64,000 nucleotides of DNA from the NCBI GenBank assembly GCA_937884755.1, contig CAKZYJ010000512.1, positions 1 to 64,000 of the forward strand. The letters run 5' to 3'. Under the pieces are notes generated by a model that saw only the letters and a list, made by a program, of their open reading frames with translations, did no database searches and was not told the DNA's origin. The position numbers and the translations under genes were made by a program. This document shows positions 25,792 through 35,170 of this stretch, piece after piece; the first letter of the stretch is position 1, and every line of letters starts with the position of its first letter. The stretch comes from an uncultured Flammeovirgaceae bacterium (GTDB lineage: Bacteria; Bacteroidota; Bacteroidia; Cytophagales; Cyclobacteriaceae).

Positions 25792-27573
25792 ATGCGACTA
25801 AGTCTTTTTCTGTTTTCTCTACTTTTTTTGGGTTGTGCCACTGCCCCTCAAGATGAAACCTCAGACAGCACAACTCCACCTAATGTCATTGTAATTCTAA
25901 TCGACGATCAGGGTTGGGGTGATCTGGGCATTCACGGCAACCCCATTATTCAGACTCCGGTGTTGGATGGGTTTGCCCTTAATGGGGTTCAGTTTGCTAA
26001 TTTTTACGTAAGTCCGCTATGCGCTCCCACTCGGGCCAGTTTACTTACCGGGCGTTACCATTTGCGTACCGGCACCCGCTGGGTATCTGACGGTTTAGAG
26101 AACATGAATCCGGAAGAAGTAACTTTGGCGGAGATGTTTAGGGGGGCTGGCTATGCTACTGGGTGTTTTGGCAAGTGGCATAACGGTGCCCACTATCCCT
26201 TTCATCCCAATCAACAAGGCTTTGATGAATTTGTCGGGTTTTGTGCCGGCCACTGGAATAATTACTTTAATACTACTTTACAACGAAATGGAGAAGCTTA
26301 TCCTACTGAAGGTTATATCACTGATGTGCTAACCGACGAAGCTATCCAATTTATTGAGGAGCAAAAAGATCAGCCATTCTTTTGTTATCTGCCTTATAAT
26401 GTTCCCCACGGCCCATTTCAGGTACCCGATTCCTATTTCGAAAAATACTACGATCAACTGGATACGATGCAGAATGAGCAGGAGCGAAATAAACTGGCGG
26501 CAGTATACGGTATGTGTGAGAATATGGACTATAACGTAGGGCGGGTATTAGCAACCTTAGAAGAATTTCAAATAAGAGACAACACCATCGTCGTTTTTCT
26601 GACCGATAATGGCCCTAATGGTGCTCGCTATAATGGTGGCATGCGTGGAACAAAAGGCTCAACGCACGAAGGAGGTACCCGAGTACCTTTATTTATACAG
26701 TGGCCCGCTGGTTTGCCTTCCGGTATTACCGTGAGTGGTCTGGCAGCGCACATTGATATACTTCCTACTTTAGCCGGACTTAGCGGTATCGCACCACCCA
26801 ATCGAGAGCTGGATGGACAGAATCTAGCTGAATTTATGCAAGCAAAGGACTCCAAGATTCCTGATCGAACTTTATTTTTCCAACAATCGGGGCGTGAACT
26901 CACTCCGGAGCGAGGGGCGGTTCGCACTGACGAATACCGCCTAGTACTGTATCCTTCCTATACCGGACTATATAATTTGCAAGCCGACCCGGACGAATCG
27001 GAAGACTTGAGTCAGGAAATACCCCAGCTTCGGGACAGTTTATTGGCAGTGTATAATGAGTGGTTTGAAGCGATGAAGGCAGCGACGGTTGATGTGACTA
27101 CCATTCCCATCGGTTTTTCAGCACAAGCCAAAGCGGTGCTTCCGGCCCACGAAAGTTACTTCAGCGGGAATATTACATTTAAAGAGGGCCACGGCTGGGC
27201 ACATGACTGGTTGGTGAATTGGAGTGGCCTAAACGATAAAATTAATTGGGATGTAGAAGTGAACGCTCCGGTCACCTATGATGTGTATTTAACCTACACT
27301 ACGCCTCAGGATGACGTGGGCAGTATTATTCAATTGCAAGCAGGGGGAAGTAGGCTGGAAGACACTCTTTCCACGGCATTTGATCCCGAATATATTCCCA
27401 GCCCCGACCGCATTCAGCGGATAGAAGTGTACGAAAAAGAATGGGCTCAAACCCGCTTAGGTGAAATAACTTTACCTTCCGGCAGTCAGACCATAACCCT
27501 AAGCGCAAATACGATTCCGGGTAAGCAAGTGGCAGAAGTAAAAGGGCTTACCCTGGTGGCAAAGCCCAACTAA
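25792..27573 (+). CDS. Lipoprotein arylsulfatase with C-terminal beta-sandwich
   Basis: 593 aa. Lipobox LFLGC at residues ~11-15. The alkaline-phosphatase-fold sulfatase domain shows NVIVILIDDQGWGDLGIHG (metal ligands DD), the maturation motif CAPTRASLLTGRY (~residue 77; CxPxR, Cys to formylglycine), GKWHNG and TDNGPNG. The last ~140 residues (VNAPVTYDVYLTYTTPQDDVGS…VAEVKGLTLVAKPN) form a separate beta-rich module resembling carbohydrate-binding modules. It needs an anaerobic or aerobic sulfatase-maturing enzyme encoded elsewhere. Likely removes sulfate from polysaccharides at the cell surface, but no PUL or susCD pair is nearby. Confidence 0.9.
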   Translation: MRLSLFLFSLLFLGCATAPQDETSDSTTPPNVIVILIDDQGWGDLGIHGNPIIQTPVLDGFALNGVQFANFYVSPLCAPTRASLLTGRYHLRTGTRWVSDGLENMNPEEVTLAEMFRGAGYATGCFGKWHNGAHYPFHPNQQGFDEFVGFCAGHWNNYFNTTLQRNGEAYPTEGYITDVLTDEAIQFIEEQKDQPFFCYLPYNVPHGPFQVPDSYFEKYYDQLDTMQNEQERNKLAAVYGMCENMDYNVGRVLATLEEFQIRDNTIVVFLTDNGPNGARYNGGMRGTKGSTHEGGTRVPLFIQWPAGLPSGITVSGLAAHIDILPTLAGLSGIAPPNRELDGQNLAEFMQAKDSKIPDRTLFFQQSGRELTPERGAVRTDEYRLVLYPSYTGLYNLQADPDESEDLSQEIPQLRDSLLAVYNEWFEAMKAATVDVTTIPIGFSAQAKAVLPAHESYFSGNITFKEGHGWAHDWLVNWSGLNDKINWDVEVNAPVTYDVYLTYTTPQDDVGSIIQLQAGGSRLEDTLSTAFDPEYIPSPDRIQRIEVYEKEWAQTRLGEITLPSGSQTITLSANTIPGKQVAEVKGLTLVAKPN

Positions 27574-27579
27574 TGTTAG

Positions 27580-28071
27580 TTAAACGGACTTGGGGTTGTC
27601 AACCAGTTGGTAAGCGGTAAGTAATTCGGAAATAGCCTTTTTGCGCCGATGGGTCTGCGTTATTCTAAGAATTAAAAAGTAGCTCGCAAATGAGATAGTG
27701 ATTCCCAAAATGCAATTTCCCAAGATAAACGCCTGAGTACATTCAGTAAGCAACACTATCCAGGATTGATCAGCTTGAAATGTGGCAGCTTGTCCCAACA
27801 GAGTACAACCCAAACGATAACTGGCGAAATATACCGGAATCTGAAGAAAAGGATTCCAGATAGATATGGCCAGCACCATGGCTATTTTGTTTAGTGATTT
27901 AAAGAACAATAGCAGCGATAAGCCAACGAATATTCCAAAACCAGGAGTGGGTAGGATTGCAATGAGAGTGCCCAGGGAAAAGCTTAGTGCTATTTCCGGA
28001 CAGGTACTATCCGGTTGCGATAACCGGGATATAAAGCTCTGAAATTTTTCAGCGAAACTGCGTTTCCTCAT
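27580..28071 (-). CDS. DUF2062 family membrane protein
   Basis: 163 aa with three hydrophobic segments. PDSTCPEIALSFSLGTLIAILPTPGFGIFVGLSLLLFFKSLNKIAMVLAISIWNPF is the characteristic DUF2062 pattern (residues ~20-75), including the NP of the final segment. The function of this family is not established. It ends 7 bp from the end of the convergent sulfatase gene and is divergent from rarA. Confidence 0.85.
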   Translation of the reverse strand: MRKRSFAEKFQSFISRLSQPDSTCPEIALSFSLGTLIAILPTPGFGIFVGLSLLLFFKSLNKIAMVLAISIWNPFLQIPVYFASYRLGCTLLGQAATFQADQSWIVLLTECTQAFILGNCILGITISFASYFLILRITQTHRRKKAISELLTAYQLVDNPKSV

Positions 28072-28169
28072 TACTGTTTATCCTCTCTCCAATACTAACA
28101 ATACCCCTCAAATTAATTTTTTGCTTTTTGGCGAATACCTAACTTGCGTGCTGTCTATCAAGTTTTACC

Positions 28170-29441
28170 ATGCAACAATTTAAACCACTAGCAGAACGGC
28201 TCCGTCCCCAATCTTTATCTGATGTAGTTGGTCAATCTCACCTTACCGGGCCCGAGGGGGTACTCCGAAAGATGCTGGTAAAGAAAAACCTTACGTCACT
28301 CATTTTGTGGGGACCACCTGGCACCGGAAAAACTACTTTAGCTCGGATTATCTCTCAGGAAGCTGAGCGAGAATTCTTTCAGCTTAGTGCCATTCAAGCC
28401 GGGGTAAAAGATGTACGAGAGGTAATTCAGCGGGCAAGAATGTACCAGGGGGCCATTCTATTTATTGATGAGATACATCGGTTCAGCAAATCCCAGCAAG
28501 ATGCCTTACTGCACGCTGTGGAAGACGGTACTATCACGTTGATTGGGGCCACTACTGAGAACCCTTCTTTTGAAGTAAACCCAGCGCTGCTATCCCGCAG
28601 TCAGGTATATATTTTGAACTCACTAACTGAGGAAGACTTATTGAATTTAGTGAACCGGGCTTTTGAGGTAGATGAGCAACTAAGTAAGGTGAATGTTGAA
28701 GTGAAGGAGAGTCAGGCGTTGCTCGATCTTTCCGGGGGTGATGCCCGCCGCTTATTAAATCTTTTAGAAATACTAGTTTCATCTCACGAAGGAAAGGATA
28801 AACCGCTTGTGATTACCAATGCTCAGGTCACTAAGATTGCCCAAACTAAATTGGCTCGCTATGATAAAGGAGATGAATATCACTATGACTTGATTTCGGC
28901 TTTCATAAAATCCGTTAGGGGTAGCGATCCTAATGCGGCGATCTACTATATGACTCGCATGCTTGAAGGGGGGGAGGATCCCAAGTTTATTGCTCGCAGA
29001 TTGATTATTTTGGCTTCGGAAGATATTGGTAATGCCAATCCCACTGGGTTAGTGTTGGCTACTAACTGTTTTCAGGCCGTCACTATGATCGGAATGCCCG
29101 AGGCCGCAATTGTGTTAGCCCAATGTACTACCTATCTAGCCAGCTCTCCTAAGAGCAATGCTAGTTATGCATCGTTAAAGGAGGCACAATCTGAGGTGAA
29201 GAAAAGTGGCGACCTACCCGTACCGTTACATTTGAGAAACGCTCCCACCAAACTGATGAAAAACTTAGACTACGGTAAGAATTATCGTTACGCCCATGAT
29301 TACGATCAAAACTTCGTCGAGCAGGAGTTCTTACCGGAGCCACTATCCGGAACAACTTTTTATCAACCCGGACATAATCCTCGAGAAAACGAATTTAGAA
29401 AACGCCTAAAGCAGCTTTGGGGTGATCATTATGATTATTAA
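28170..29441 (+). CDS. rarA: Replication-associated recombination protein A (MgsA/RarA AAA+ ATPase)
   Basis: 423 aa, full length. [27 protein letters not shown] is the typical opening; Walker [14 protein letters not shown] (~residue 50), Walker [20 protein letters not shown] (~97), sensor 1 [20 protein letters not shown] with the arginine finger, then [13 protein letters not shown] (sensor 2) and the MgsA C-terminal tetramerisation part [27 protein letters not shown]. It acts at stalled replication forks. It stands alone, divergent from the DUF2062 gene. Confidence 0.95.
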   Translation: MQQFKPLAERLRPQSLSDVVGQSHLTGPEGVLRKMLVKKNLTSLILWGPPGTGKTTLARIISQEAEREFFQLSAIQAGVKDVREVIQRARMYQGAILFIDEIHRFSKSQQDALLHAVEDGTITLIGATTENPSFEVNPALLSRSQVYILNSLTEEDLLNLVNRAFEVDEQLSKVNVEVKESQALLDLSGGDARRLLNLLEILVSSHEGKDKPLVITNAQVTKIAQTKLARYDKGDEYHYDLISAFIKSVRGSDPNAAIYYMTRMLEGGEDPKFIARRLIILASEDIGNANPTGLVLATNCFQAVTMIGMPEAAIVLAQCTTYLASSPKSNASYASLKEAQSEVKKSGDLPVPLHLRNAPTKLMKNLDYGKNYRYAHDYDQNFVEQEFLPEPLSGTTFYQPGHNPRENEFRKRLKQLWGDHYDY

Positions 29442-29615
29442 TTCTATCAAAAAGAGAAGAGAGTAGTTATTTAGAACTTCTGCACCACTGATTAAGCATT
29501 ATAAAAATCGTTATTTATTTATTTTAAGATAAAAATGTACTTTTTTTAGAAAAAGAGGATAATTTTTATTCAGTTCAGGTATCTATTTTGAAAGAGAGAG
29601 GGAAAACGATGTTTT

Positions 29616-31271
29616 ATGGCTTCTCTTTCTCCTTTTTCTCAAACGTTAGGCGTTAAACGAGCCGCACACTTACTACGACGGGCTGCTTTCGGAGCCACTA
29701 AGTCTCAAATAGATCAGTTTGCTCAATTAACTCCCGCACAAGCTGTCAATCAGCTTTTTACTCAACCAGCCGAGCGGGAAGCACCTCGCGACCCAGCTAC
29801 TGGTACTGATTGGGTAAGTCCTAAACCTACGGAAAACAACAGTGGTCGCGACGAACTGATTGGCCAAACTAAAGCATGGTGGATTGATTCTTTCCTGCAA
29901 TCAGACCCTTGTGTAGCGACGAAGAGTAGCTTCTTTTTACATACTCATTTCACTACTATTTCTAACCGATTGCGGTATGCCCCGTCTATTTACTATCAAA
30001 TACGCCTATTTGATCAGTTTGCGGTAGGCAATTTCAAAGAGCTGACTAAATGTATTTGCCTGGATAATGCGATGATGCGTCATCTGGATGGGCAGCTAAA
30101 TCGTAAGGGTAGTCCCAACGAAAACTACGCTCGGGAATTCCTGGAATTATACTCTATCGGTAAAGGTCCTCAACGTGGCCCCGACGACTACACTACGTTT
30201 ACCGAACTAGATGTGGTAGAAGCTGCGAAGGTATTTTCAGGTTACGACATCGATGAGGAGTTCACCAATATTAATCCCGAACTAAATGTGGTTCAGGCTA
30301 AAGTAAGAACCAACGATCAAGGATTGGCCGCTCAGCACGATAGTTCTACTAAGACTTTCAGTGCCGCTTTCCAGAATGCTACGATTGCCCCTATTGAGAT
30401 TGTGGGTAATTTAGCAACTGCTGAGGCCGCTATCGATGAAATACAGCAACTGGTAGATTTAGTGTTTGATCAGGAGGCAACCGCTCTGCATATCTGCCGA
30501 AAGCTCTATCGCTTTTTTGTTTATTACGAAATCAGCGATGAGGTAGAACAGGATATAATTGCCCCACTGGCAACAATTTTCCGCGATAATGGCTACGAAT
30601 TACAGCCGGTACTGCAGGCACTGTTTACCAGTCAGCATTTCTACGATGAAGATAATTCGGTAAACGTAGATGACCATATAGGAGCTATTATCAAATCACC
30701 GCTTGATCTAATTGTCGGGATTCATCGATTTTTTGATGTACCCATGCCCGATTATCAGGGAGAGCTAACTAGCTTCTACGAGACAATGAACCAAGGGGTA
30801 CTGAAGCCACTTACTGATCAGGGAATGTACTTCTACGAACCCTTTGAGGTGGCAGGGTATCCGGCTTATCACCAAAACCCTACTTTCCACCGTAACTGGA
30901 TCAGTTCCAATTACTTAGCCCGTCGTTATGAGTATGCTAAGAAGCTCATTGAGGGAATCCGAGACCAGGATGGTAATGAACTAGTGAAGCTAGATGTAAT
31001 GGCGTACGTAACTAAGCCAGCCAATATTTCAGATCCATCTGATGCGGAGCAGTTAGTACGGGAACTCGTGGATTATTTACTACCCGAAGAGATTAGCGAA
31101 GAGCGTTTTGACTTCTTTCTACGAGCCATTTTACTGGACGACCTGTCGGAAATAAACTGGAAGTTTGAATGGCAGAACTACGAGAGTACCGGCGATGATT
31201 CGGCCGTAAGGGTTCAGCTAGAAAAATTATTTAACACCATTCTGCAATCACCAGAATACCAACTTTCATAA
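29616..31271 (+). CDS. DUF1800 family protein
   Basis: 551 aa. AAHLLRRAAFGATKSQIDQFAQLTPAQAVNQLF is the typical N-terminus of DUF1800, and WWIDSFLQS, SSFFLHTHF, NAMMRHLDGQLNRKGSPNENYAREFLELYSIGKG (~residues 150-185) and HICRKLYRFFVYYE are the core blocks. Function is unknown; the family almost always pairs with DUF1501, as here with a 3-nt gap. I see no signal peptide at the start, although its partner is exported. Upstream ~170 bp is strongly AT-rich and probably holds the promoter. Confidence 0.9.
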   Translation: MASLSPFSQTLGVKRAAHLLRRAAFGATKSQIDQFAQLTPAQAVNQLFTQPAEREAPRDPATGTDWVSPKPTENNSGRDELIGQTKAWWIDSFLQSDPCVATKSSFFLHTHFTTISNRLRYAPSIYYQIRLFDQFAVGNFKELTKCICLDNAMMRHLDGQLNRKGSPNENYAREFLELYSIGKGPQRGPDDYTTFTELDVVEAAKVFSGYDIDEEFTNINPELNVVQAKVRTNDQGLAAQHDSSTKTFSAAFQNATIAPIEIVGNLATAEAAIDEIQQLVDLVFDQEATALHICRKLYRFFVYYEISDEVEQDIIAPLATIFRDNGYELQPVLQALFTSQHFYDEDNSVNVDDHIGAIIKSPLDLIVGIHRFFDVPMPDYQGELTSFYETMNQGVLKPLTDQGMYFYEPFEVAGYPAYHQNPTFHRNWISSNYLARRYEYAKKLIEGIRDQDGNELVKLDVMAYVTKPANISDPSDAEQLVRELVDYLLPEEISEERFDFFLRAILLDDLSEINWKFEWQNYESTGDDSAVRVQLEKLFNTILQSPEYQLS

Positions 31272-31274
31272 GGG

Positions 31275-32930
31275 ATGAATAGACGATCTTTTCTCAAAAA
31301 GGCTCCCATTGCAGCCGGCGCACCGTTGATGCTGAACGGGCTTTCATTACAGGCTATGGCCGAGCAAAGTCCATTGCAGCGACTAGCCGCCAGTAGTACT
31401 AATGACCGAGTACTAGTCATTATTCAGTTACACGGCGGGAATGACGGACTGAATGCACTGATTCCTATCAATCAGTACGGGCGTTACTATGATTTACGAC
31501 CCAATATTGCCATCGCCGACAAAGGTAATCGAGGAGTCATTCCGCTGGATAGCACGCTACCTGATGAGCAACAGATAGGTCTTCATCCGGATATGTTAGG
31601 AATGAAAGAGCTGTATGATCAGGGATTGATGTCTATTGTACAGTCTGTAGCTTATGATAATATGAACGGATCGCACTTCCGGAGTCGGGATATCTGGTTT
31701 ATGGGAGGCGATTACGATGAGTACATTGATTCCGGCTGGATTGGCCGCTATCTTGATCAGCTATTTCCTGGTTACCCCGATAGTTATCCTAATGAAGAGA
31801 TGCCCGACCCGTTAGGAATTGAGATCGGTAATTCCGTTTCTTTGGGTTTTCATCGGGACAATGGTATTCCTACCTCTATTGCCATTAGCAATCCGCAGCA
31901 ATTTTATAATCTGATCAACAGCGTTGGGGTAGAACCACCCGAGTCAGTAGCCGATACGTACTACGGTCATGAATTACAGTGGATCTTAGATATTGAACAG
32001 AAGTCAAATCAGTACGCGGGTAGACTACGAGAACTTTACGAACGAGGTAGCAATAGCGGAGTACAGTATCCGGAAAAATATCCGCTGAGTGCTCCCGCTA
32101 ATAGTCTTCGGAATGGCCTCGCTCCTCAGTTGCAGATGATTGCTCGTTTGCTCAGTGGGGGTATTCAGACCAAAGTATTTCTAGCAAGGATTGGTGGATT
32201 TGACACCCACGCATCTCAGGTAGAAGAGTACGATGCCTCTATGGGTATACACGCGGCTCTGCTTTACCATATCTCCGAAGCTATGAAAGCCTTTCAGGCT
32301 GATTTAAGAGGCTTAGGACTGGAAAATCGGGTGATGACCGTCACCATGTCTGAATTTGGCCGTCGGGCTAAGTCTAACGGTAGTTACGGTACCGATCACG
32401 GAACAGCTGCCCCCATGTTTGTCTTCGGACGAAATGTAAAACCGGTTGTAGTATGCACCAATCCTGATCTAAACGACTTGAACCGAAATAATCTCAAGCA
32501 CCACTTTGATTATCGCCAAGTATTCGGTAGTCTCATTCAAGACTGGATGCAGGCCGATGATGCTACCATTGAACGAACTAACTTTGCCGATTTTATCACC
32601 CCTGAAAGTAAAATTGAGCTGGTGGGTGACCCTATCACTTCGGTAGATGCTATTCAGTTTAAGAATGAGCGCTATTACCTCAAGCCTTGTTCACCCAATC
32701 CTGCCAATGGTTTAACTCAGGTAACGTATCGGATTAATGCTCGGGAGTGGGTAATGGTAGAACTGATTGACACGATGGGTAATCAACTGAAAGTTTTGGT
32801 CAACGAAGAGCAGATTGCAGGAGAGTACTCGTTAACCCTGGATGTTTCCGGATTAAAGACGGGAACCTATATTGTTCAAGCCAAAACTTCAGGTTGGCAG
32901 GATACAACAAAGCTCATTGTAGTTCGGTAG
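31275..32930 (+). CDS. DUF1501 family protein with Tat signal and T9SS sorting domain
   Basis: 551 aa. The N-terminus MNRRSFLKKAPIAAGAPLMLNG is a twin-arginine signal. The sulfatase-like DUF1501 body includes VLVIIQLHGGNDGLNALIPI, QSVAYDNMNGSHFRSRDIWFMGG, RIGGFDTHASQVEEYDASMG and TMSEFGRRAKSNGSYGTDHGTAAPMFVFG. The last ~85 residues (YYLKPCSPNPANGLTQVTYRI … GLKTGTYIVQAKTSG … TKLIVVR) form a type A T9SS C-terminal domain, predicting passage through the outer membrane and surface anchoring or release. It follows DUF1800 after 3 nt and is followed by a terminator. Confidence 0.92.
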   Translation: MNRRSFLKKAPIAAGAPLMLNGLSLQAMAEQSPLQRLAASSTNDRVLVIIQLHGGNDGLNALIPINQYGRYYDLRPNIAIADKGNRGVIPLDSTLPDEQQIGLHPDMLGMKELYDQGLMSIVQSVAYDNMNGSHFRSRDIWFMGGDYDEYIDSGWIGRYLDQLFPGYPDSYPNEEMPDPLGIEIGNSVSLGFHRDNGIPTSIAISNPQQFYNLINSVGVEPPESVADTYYGHELQWILDIEQKSNQYAGRLRELYERGSNSGVQYPEKYPLSAPANSLRNGLAPQLQMIARLLSGGIQTKVFLARIGGFDTHASQVEEYDASMGIHAALLYHISEAMKAFQADLRGLGLENRVMTVTMSEFGRRAKSNGSYGTDHGTAAPMFVFGRNVKPVVVCTNPDLNDLNRNNLKHHFDYRQVFGSLIQDWMQADDATIERTNFADFITPESKIELVGDPITSVDAIQFKNERYYLKPCSPNPANGLTQVTYRINAREWVMVELIDTMGNQLKVLVNEEQIAGEYSLTLDVSGLKTGTYIVQAKTSGWQDTTKLIVVR

Positions 32931-32956
32931 TAGCTTTAGCGAATTATCTTATTAAG

Positions 32957-32987
32957 GGTCAGGCTTACTAAAAGTCTGGCCTTTTTT
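32957..32987 (+). terminator. Rho-independent terminator of the DUF1800-DUF1501 operon
   Basis: GGTCAGGCT (32957-32965) pairs with AGTCTGGCC (32973-32981) with two G-U pairs, followed by six T (32982-32987). It lies 27 nt after the DUF1501 stop codon. Confidence 0.8.
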
Positions 32988-33040
32988 GTTGCGATACATC
33001 GGAAAAAATGAATCGGAAAACCTTTAGGCAAGCGATAACG

Positions 33041-33059
33041 TATTACTATCATAGTAATA
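33041..33059. promoter_or_regulatory. Perfect 19-nt palindrome upstream of the SPFH-RHH operon
   Basis: TATTACTAT C ATAGTAATA is a perfect 9-bp inverted repeat around one base and ends 19 nt before the SPFH start codon, where an operator would sit. The same operon encodes a ribbon-helix-helix protein, a class that typically binds such AT-rich palindromes and represses its own operon. Binding is inference. Confidence 0.5.
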
Positions 33060-33078
33060 TCATTTTAATATCACTAAT

Positions 33079-33933
33079 ATGAACCAAGAGTACAAAATCA
33101 GCCCACCTTCTGGTTACTCAATGGCGGTGGTGACCGCTATTGTCGCATTTGTAGCCTTTTTAGCCCTCAGCGCCGGTGGTACTGCGTTATTAGCCGTTAT
33201 AGCTTTTCCCGCTTTACTCTTTCTTTTACGAGGGTTTGTTATGATTCAGCCCAATGGTTCATTGGTGATGACTTTATTTGGGGAATACAAAGGAACAGTA
33301 AAGAAAAACGGTTTCTTTTGGGTAAACCCTCTTTACAGCCGACAAAGAATCTCATTGCGGGCACGTAACTTCGATAGCGAGCGAGTAAAAGTGAACGATA
33401 AACTAGGAAATCCAATCATGATCAGTGTGATTTTGGTCTGGAAGGTAGAGGATACCTACAAAGCCGCCTTCGAGGTAGATAATTACGAAAACTTCGTAAA
33501 AGTACAGTCGGATGCAGCAGTTCGCAAACTAGCCAATTCGTATCCTTATGATAATTTCGATCACGAACACGAAATTACGCTAGTATCGGGAGTAGATGAA
33601 GTAAACGAAGCTTTGGAAGGTCGGTTGAGCGATCGTTTACAAATGGCCGGGATTAAGGTGATTGAAGCGCGAATTGGCTATTTGGCGTATTCCTCCGAGA
33701 TTGCTAGTGCCATGTTACGTCGTCAGCAAGCAACGGCTATTGTGGCGGCTCGGGAAAAGATTGTCGAGGGTGCGGTAAGTATGGTGGAGATGGCTTTAGA
33801 GGATCTATCTAAAAAAGAAATTATTGAAATGGATGAGGAAAAGAAAGCCACTATGGTTAGTAATTTAATGGTGGTACTTTGTTCTGATAAGGATGCTACT
33901 CCAGTAGTGAATACCGGAACATTACACCAGTAA
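33079..33933 (+). CDS. SPFH/Band 7 domain membrane protein
   Basis: 284 aa. Two membrane segments close together (~residues 14-32 and 35-55) precede the SPFH domain (~57-240): VMIQPNGSLVMTLFGEYKGTVKKNGFFWVNPLY, VNDKLGNPIMISVILVWKVEDTYKAAFEV, AVRKLANSYPYD, GIKVIEARIGYLAYSSEIASAMLRRQQA, then a helix with ATAIVAAREKIVEGAVSMVEMAL. Such proteins form membrane-bound oligomeric rings or microdomain scaffolds. The gene pair with a small RHH protein downstream recurs in bacteria. Precise role unknown. Confidence 0.9.
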   Translation: MNQEYKISPPSGYSMAVVTAIVAFVAFLALSAGGTALLAVIAFPALLFLLRGFVMIQPNGSLVMTLFGEYKGTVKKNGFFWVNPLYSRQRISLRARNFDSERVKVNDKLGNPIMISVILVWKVEDTYKAAFEVDNYENFVKVQSDAAVRKLANSYPYDNFDHEHEITLVSGVDEVNEALEGRLSDRLQMAGIKVIEARIGYLAYSSEIASAMLRRQQATAIVAAREKIVEGAVSMVEMALEDLSKKEIIEMDEEKKATMVSNLMVVLCSDKDATPVVNTGTLHQ

Positions 33934-33984
33934 AATTCTTTTTATCAGTAGTGATAACTACGAGACGTACTTCTAATTAGTACT

Positions 33985-34176
33985 ATGCCGAAGAAGAAAG
34001 CTTTTGCCTTACGAGTGAGTCCTGAGATGATGACAGCGGTTGAAAAATGGGCGGCTGACGAATTTCGTAGTACCAACGGGCAAATAGAGTGGATTATTGA
34101 TCAGGCTTTGCAAAAGGCAGGACGTAAAAAAAAGATAAAAGAAGTAAAAGATTCGGAAAAGGAAACCGAGTCCTGA
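33985..34176 (+). CDS. Ribbon-helix-helix (Arc-like) protein
   Basis: 63 aa. MPKKKAFALRVSPEMMTAVEKWAADEFRSTNGQIEWIIDQAL shows the RHH pattern: a short basic beta-strand (KAFALRVS), a first helix beginning PEMM, the turn RSTNG, and a second helix QIEWIIDQAL, followed by a very basic then acidic tail. It should dimerise and bind DNA. It follows the SPFH gene after 51 nt on the same strand. The palindrome before the operon is its most obvious candidate target (inference). Confidence 0.85.
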   Translation: MPKKKAFALRVSPEMMTAVEKWAADEFRSTNGQIEWIIDQALQKAGRKKKIKEVKDSEKETES

Positions 34177-34202
34177 TCAACTTAATGTAACCAGTGCATC
34201 AC

Positions 34203-35054
34203 ATGAAAGTAGCTATTTTACATGGGCTCGGGGTACTTAGTTTACTGCTTGCGTTTTCCTGTAATAGCCTTTCAGATAAGAGTGGAATGGTTGACTACGA
34301 GTTATTTTTGACGGCAGATGAAGAAAGGCCAATTTTTGTAGCCTTGGGGGGTAGCGAAGGGGGAATGGTCTACGCTGGTAAAGAAACAAAGAATTTGAGA
34401 GATAGTATTTTATCCCGAGGGTATCACTTTCTGGCAATTGGTTACTTTGGTACCCCGAATACTCCGAAAGAATTGGAGCGAATTTCTTTAGATGCTATCT
34501 ATGATACAATCAGTAGTATTAGCCAACAACCGTTTATTGACCAAAACCAGATTGCCGTTTTTGGCGGCTCGAGAGGAGGGGAACTCGCCCTAAACATAGC
34601 TTCAAGGTATCCAGATATTGCGGCGGTCTTGGCTATTGTACCCTCCTATGTGACATTACCCGCTCGGTTTGGATGGAACGAAGCTTCCTCTTGGACATTT
34701 AAAGGGGAAGAAGTTCCCTGGGTGGCTGCATTGGATGAAGCTAGAGCACTGATGGATGACGGGGATTTTTACGGAGGCTTCAGCAAGGTAATTGAGAATC
34801 ATCAGTCTAAAACTGTTATGGAAGCTGCGATAGAAGTAGAAAAAATCAATGCTCCAATATTATTTGTTTCTTCCTCAGAAGATGAAGTATGGCCATCTAC
34901 TCTGATGGTGAATAGAATGATAGAAAGGCTTGAAAAGAACAATTTCAAACACCCCTATCAGCATGTTGAATTAGAAGGTAGTCATGCCGCGTTTACCAAA
35001 AACTACGGGGTGATTTTAGGTTTTTTGAATAAGCATTTACCAGTAGACAAATAG
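34203..35054 (+). CDS. Lipoprotein alpha/beta hydrolase, BAAT/acyl-CoA thioesterase C-terminal type
   Basis: ATG 34203 is preferred to the GTG at 34194 because it starts a clean lipoprotein signal (MKVAILHGLGVLSLLLAFSC, lipobox AFSC). The hydrolase domain has the nucleophile elbow FGGSRGGELALNIASRYP (Ser ~ residue 123), an Asp in FVSSSEDEVWPS (~225-236) and a His in LEGSHAAFTKNYG near the end, giving a complete Ser-Asp-His triad. YDTISSISQQPFIDQNQIAVFG matches the BAAT_C family. Probably acts in the periplasm on an ester or thioester; substrate unknown. Confidence 0.82.
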   Translation: MKVAILHGLGVLSLLLAFSCNSLSDKSGMVDYELFLTADEERPIFVALGGSEGGMVYAGKETKNLRDSILSRGYHFLAIGYFGTPNTPKELERISLDAIYDTISSISQQPFIDQNQIAVFGGSRGGELALNIASRYPDIAAVLAIVPSYVTLPARFGWNEASSWTFKGEEVPWVAALDEARALMDDGDFYGGFSKVIENHQSKTVMEAAIEVEKINAPILFVSSSEDEVWPSTLMVNRMIERLEKNNFKHPYQHVELEGSHAAFTKNYGVILGFLNKHLPVDK

Positions 35055-35170
35055 AATAGATAACCTTTGAGTGAGGCGATCGCACTACAGTGGCTGGCAC
35101 CCGGCTACCGACATGTGGTACGATTCCCTGTCGTGACTGATTTTGAACGCATACCAGTATTATACTATCA

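Noticed and set aside
35055-35170. Possible structured RNA or tRNA between the BAAT-type gene and the convergent lipoprotein gene (GC-rich stretch)
   Set aside because: I could not fold a cloverleaf or a conserved helix set, and no T-loop sequence is present.
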